Shown one piece after another: positions 6,940-7,607 of a DNA stretch of 7,607 bases. Origin of the DNA: Microthrixaceae bacterium (GTDB taxonomy: Bacteria > Actinomycetota > Acidimicrobiia > Acidimicrobiales > Acidimicrobilacustridaceae); the NCBI GenBank assembly GCA_947455015.1, contig CANGMY010000066.1:1-7607 (forward strand), read 5' to 3'. The translations under genes were made by a program, and so were the position numbers. The notes below the pieces were generated by a model. That model saw only the letters and a program-made list of their open reading frames with translations, was not told the origin of the DNA and ran no database searches. Numbering within the stretch: the stretch's first letter is position 1; each line of letters starts with the position of its first letter.

Positions 6940-6953
6940 CATTGTGGCGAAAC
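6933..6953. promoter_or_regulatory. Interrupted palindrome, candidate operator between hydrolase and thiolase genes
   Basis: The core TCGCCA-TTG-TGGCGA (6936-6950) is a perfect 6-bp inverted repeat around a 3-nt centre. Outside it, GT (6933-6934) pairs with AC (6952-6953) after one mismatch, giving 8 of 9 matched positions per arm over 21 bp. It lies in a short divergent gap, overlaps the proposed -35 of the hydrolase promoter, and lies about 26 nt before the thiolase-like start. This size and placement fit a dimeric repressor such as TetR or GntR type, but no regulator gene is in the window. Confidence 0.5.
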
Positions 6954-6959
6954 ATCGCT

Positions 6960-6971
6960 GGGGGAGTGAGG
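6960..6971 (+). promoter_or_regulatory. Ribosome binding site supporting the GTG start of the thiolase-like gene
   Basis: The purine-rich run GGGGGAGTGAGG ends 7 nt before the GTG at 6979. An in-frame TGA at 6967-6969 rules out any start further upstream, and the next in-frame Met codon is 72 codons in, past the first strands of the fold. The GTG is therefore the start. Confidence 0.7.
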
Positions 6972-6978
6972 CAACACC

Positions 6979-7607
6979 GTGGGTCATCCATTTCGCGATG
7001 TAGCGATCGTTGGCGTTCACAACACAAAACAAGCCCGAGTGCTCGAAGGGCACGATTCGCAGAGCATCGCTCTCGAGGCCGCGCTCGGCGCCATCGCCGA
7101 TGCTGGATTGGAGCCCCGCGATATCGACGGAGTCGTAGGGGGCATCGCCAGCAATTTCCTCTATCAGAGCCGCATCGGGCCGGCATGGCGCTCGATGTCT
7201 CCACTTGGAATCCCGGCGGTTATCGAAGGGGCAATGGCGATTGCCTGCGGCCTTGCCAACACGGTGCTGATTGCAACGGGCGAGGCGGGCAGTTACCGGC
7301 AGCACGCCTCGACTGCTCCGTGGACGCGACCCACGAATGAGTTCGTCGCCGCATACGGCATGTTTACCGCTGCTGAATTTGCCCTCATGGCGCGTCGACA
7401 CATGCACATGTACGGAACAACACCCGAATCAATGGCGCATGTTGCGGCGACGATTCGAAACAACGGCCACGTCAACCCCGAGGCGGTGTATTTCGGAAGG
7501 GGTCCGTTCACGGCTGTTGACGTTCTTGAAAGCCGGATGGTTGCCGATCCGTTTCATCTTCTCGATTGTGCAATGACATCTGAGGGAGGAACAGCTCTCG
7601 TTCTCAC
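6979..7607 (+). CDS. Thiolase-fold (SCP2/SCPx, Ltp-like) protein, C-terminus cut by window edge
   Basis: The first 209 residues of a thiolase-superfamily protein are present; the rest is beyond the right edge. Signatures are DVAIVGVHNT (7-16), the helix SIALEAALGAIADAGLEPRDIDGVV (29-53), a helix and strand at 83-101 including CGLANTVLIATGE, an Rx(H/M) helix with long insertions at 138-160, and DCAMTSEGGTALVL (196-209), the usual segment before the second half. Aligning by the conserved Gly before this helix and the A-V pair, the nucleophilic Cys of biosynthetic and degradative thiolases falls on S74 (S74-P-L-G77). The protein therefore resembles SCP2-thiolase-like or Ltp-type aldolases that act on CoA thioesters without the Cys, as in removal of steroid side chains. 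Such genes are usually followed by a DUF35 OB-fold partner, which would lie outside this window. It is divergent from the hydrolase. Function as a true thiolase is doubtful; a retro-aldolase is one inference. Confidence 0.88.
   Translation, partial: MGHPFRDVAIVGVHNTKQARVLEGHDSQSIALEAALGAIADAGLEPRDIDGVVGGIASNFLYQSRIGPAWRSMSPLGIPAVIEGAMAIACGLANTVLIATGEAGSYRQHASTAPWTRPTNEFVAAYGMFTAAEFALMARRHMHMYGTTPESMAHVAATIRNNGHVNPEAVYFGRGPFTAVDVLESRMVADPFHLLDCAMTSEGGTALVL

Noticed and set aside
6903..6977. Longer hydrolase version starting at GTG 6977
   Set aside because: The extra 25 residues do not look like the family N-terminus, would cover the palindrome, and leave almost no space for promoters of the divergent gene.

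Overview
The window looks like an accessory catabolic region from a high-to-moderate GC actinobacterium (GC perhaps 55-60 % by eye, not counted). The gene mix points that way: a luciferase-like flavin/F420 monooxygenase, a CYP125/CYP124/CYP142-like cytochrome P450, D-aminoacylase-like amidohydrolases and a thiolase/SCP2-like protein. GTG start use, a possible leaderless promoter and the moderate GC would fit Acidimicrobiia or a relative, but this taxonomic guess is inference. No mobile element, tRNA, rRNA or CRISPR array was seen.

Layout. Positions 1-708 (minus) hold the N-terminal 236 residues of a luciferase-like monooxygenase that runs off the left edge. A 114-nt divergent gap (709-822) leads into a rightward, probably co-transcribed set: cytochrome P450 (823-2028), amidohydrolase A (2067-3731), amidohydrolase B (3728-5479, ATGA overlap with A) and a small cupin of the 2,4'-dihydroxyacetophenone dioxygenase type (5524-5985). 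A convergent alpha/beta hydrolase lies on the minus strand (6006-6902). It is divergent from a thiolase-like gene (6979 to the right edge, truncated). The 76-nt gap between these two holds a clear inverted repeat that overlaps a candidate promoter.

How it may work together. The enzyme types (C-H hydroxylation by P450, hydrolysis of C-N bonds by metallo-amidohydrolases, C-C cleavage by a mononuclear non-heme iron cupin, ester/amide hydrolysis, CoA-thioester C-C bond chemistry, flavin-type oxygenation) read as a pathway that dismantles an amide- or cyclic-imide-containing, or steroid/terpenoid/aromatic-ketone-like, organic compound. The substrate cannot be read from sequence. The most distinctive points are two tandem diverged D-aminoacylase paralogues that share the same replacement of the usual metal-binding histidine motifs, a thiolase-fold protein with Ser where the nucleophilic Cys should be, and the 21-bp imperfect palindrome between the hydrolase and thiolase genes.
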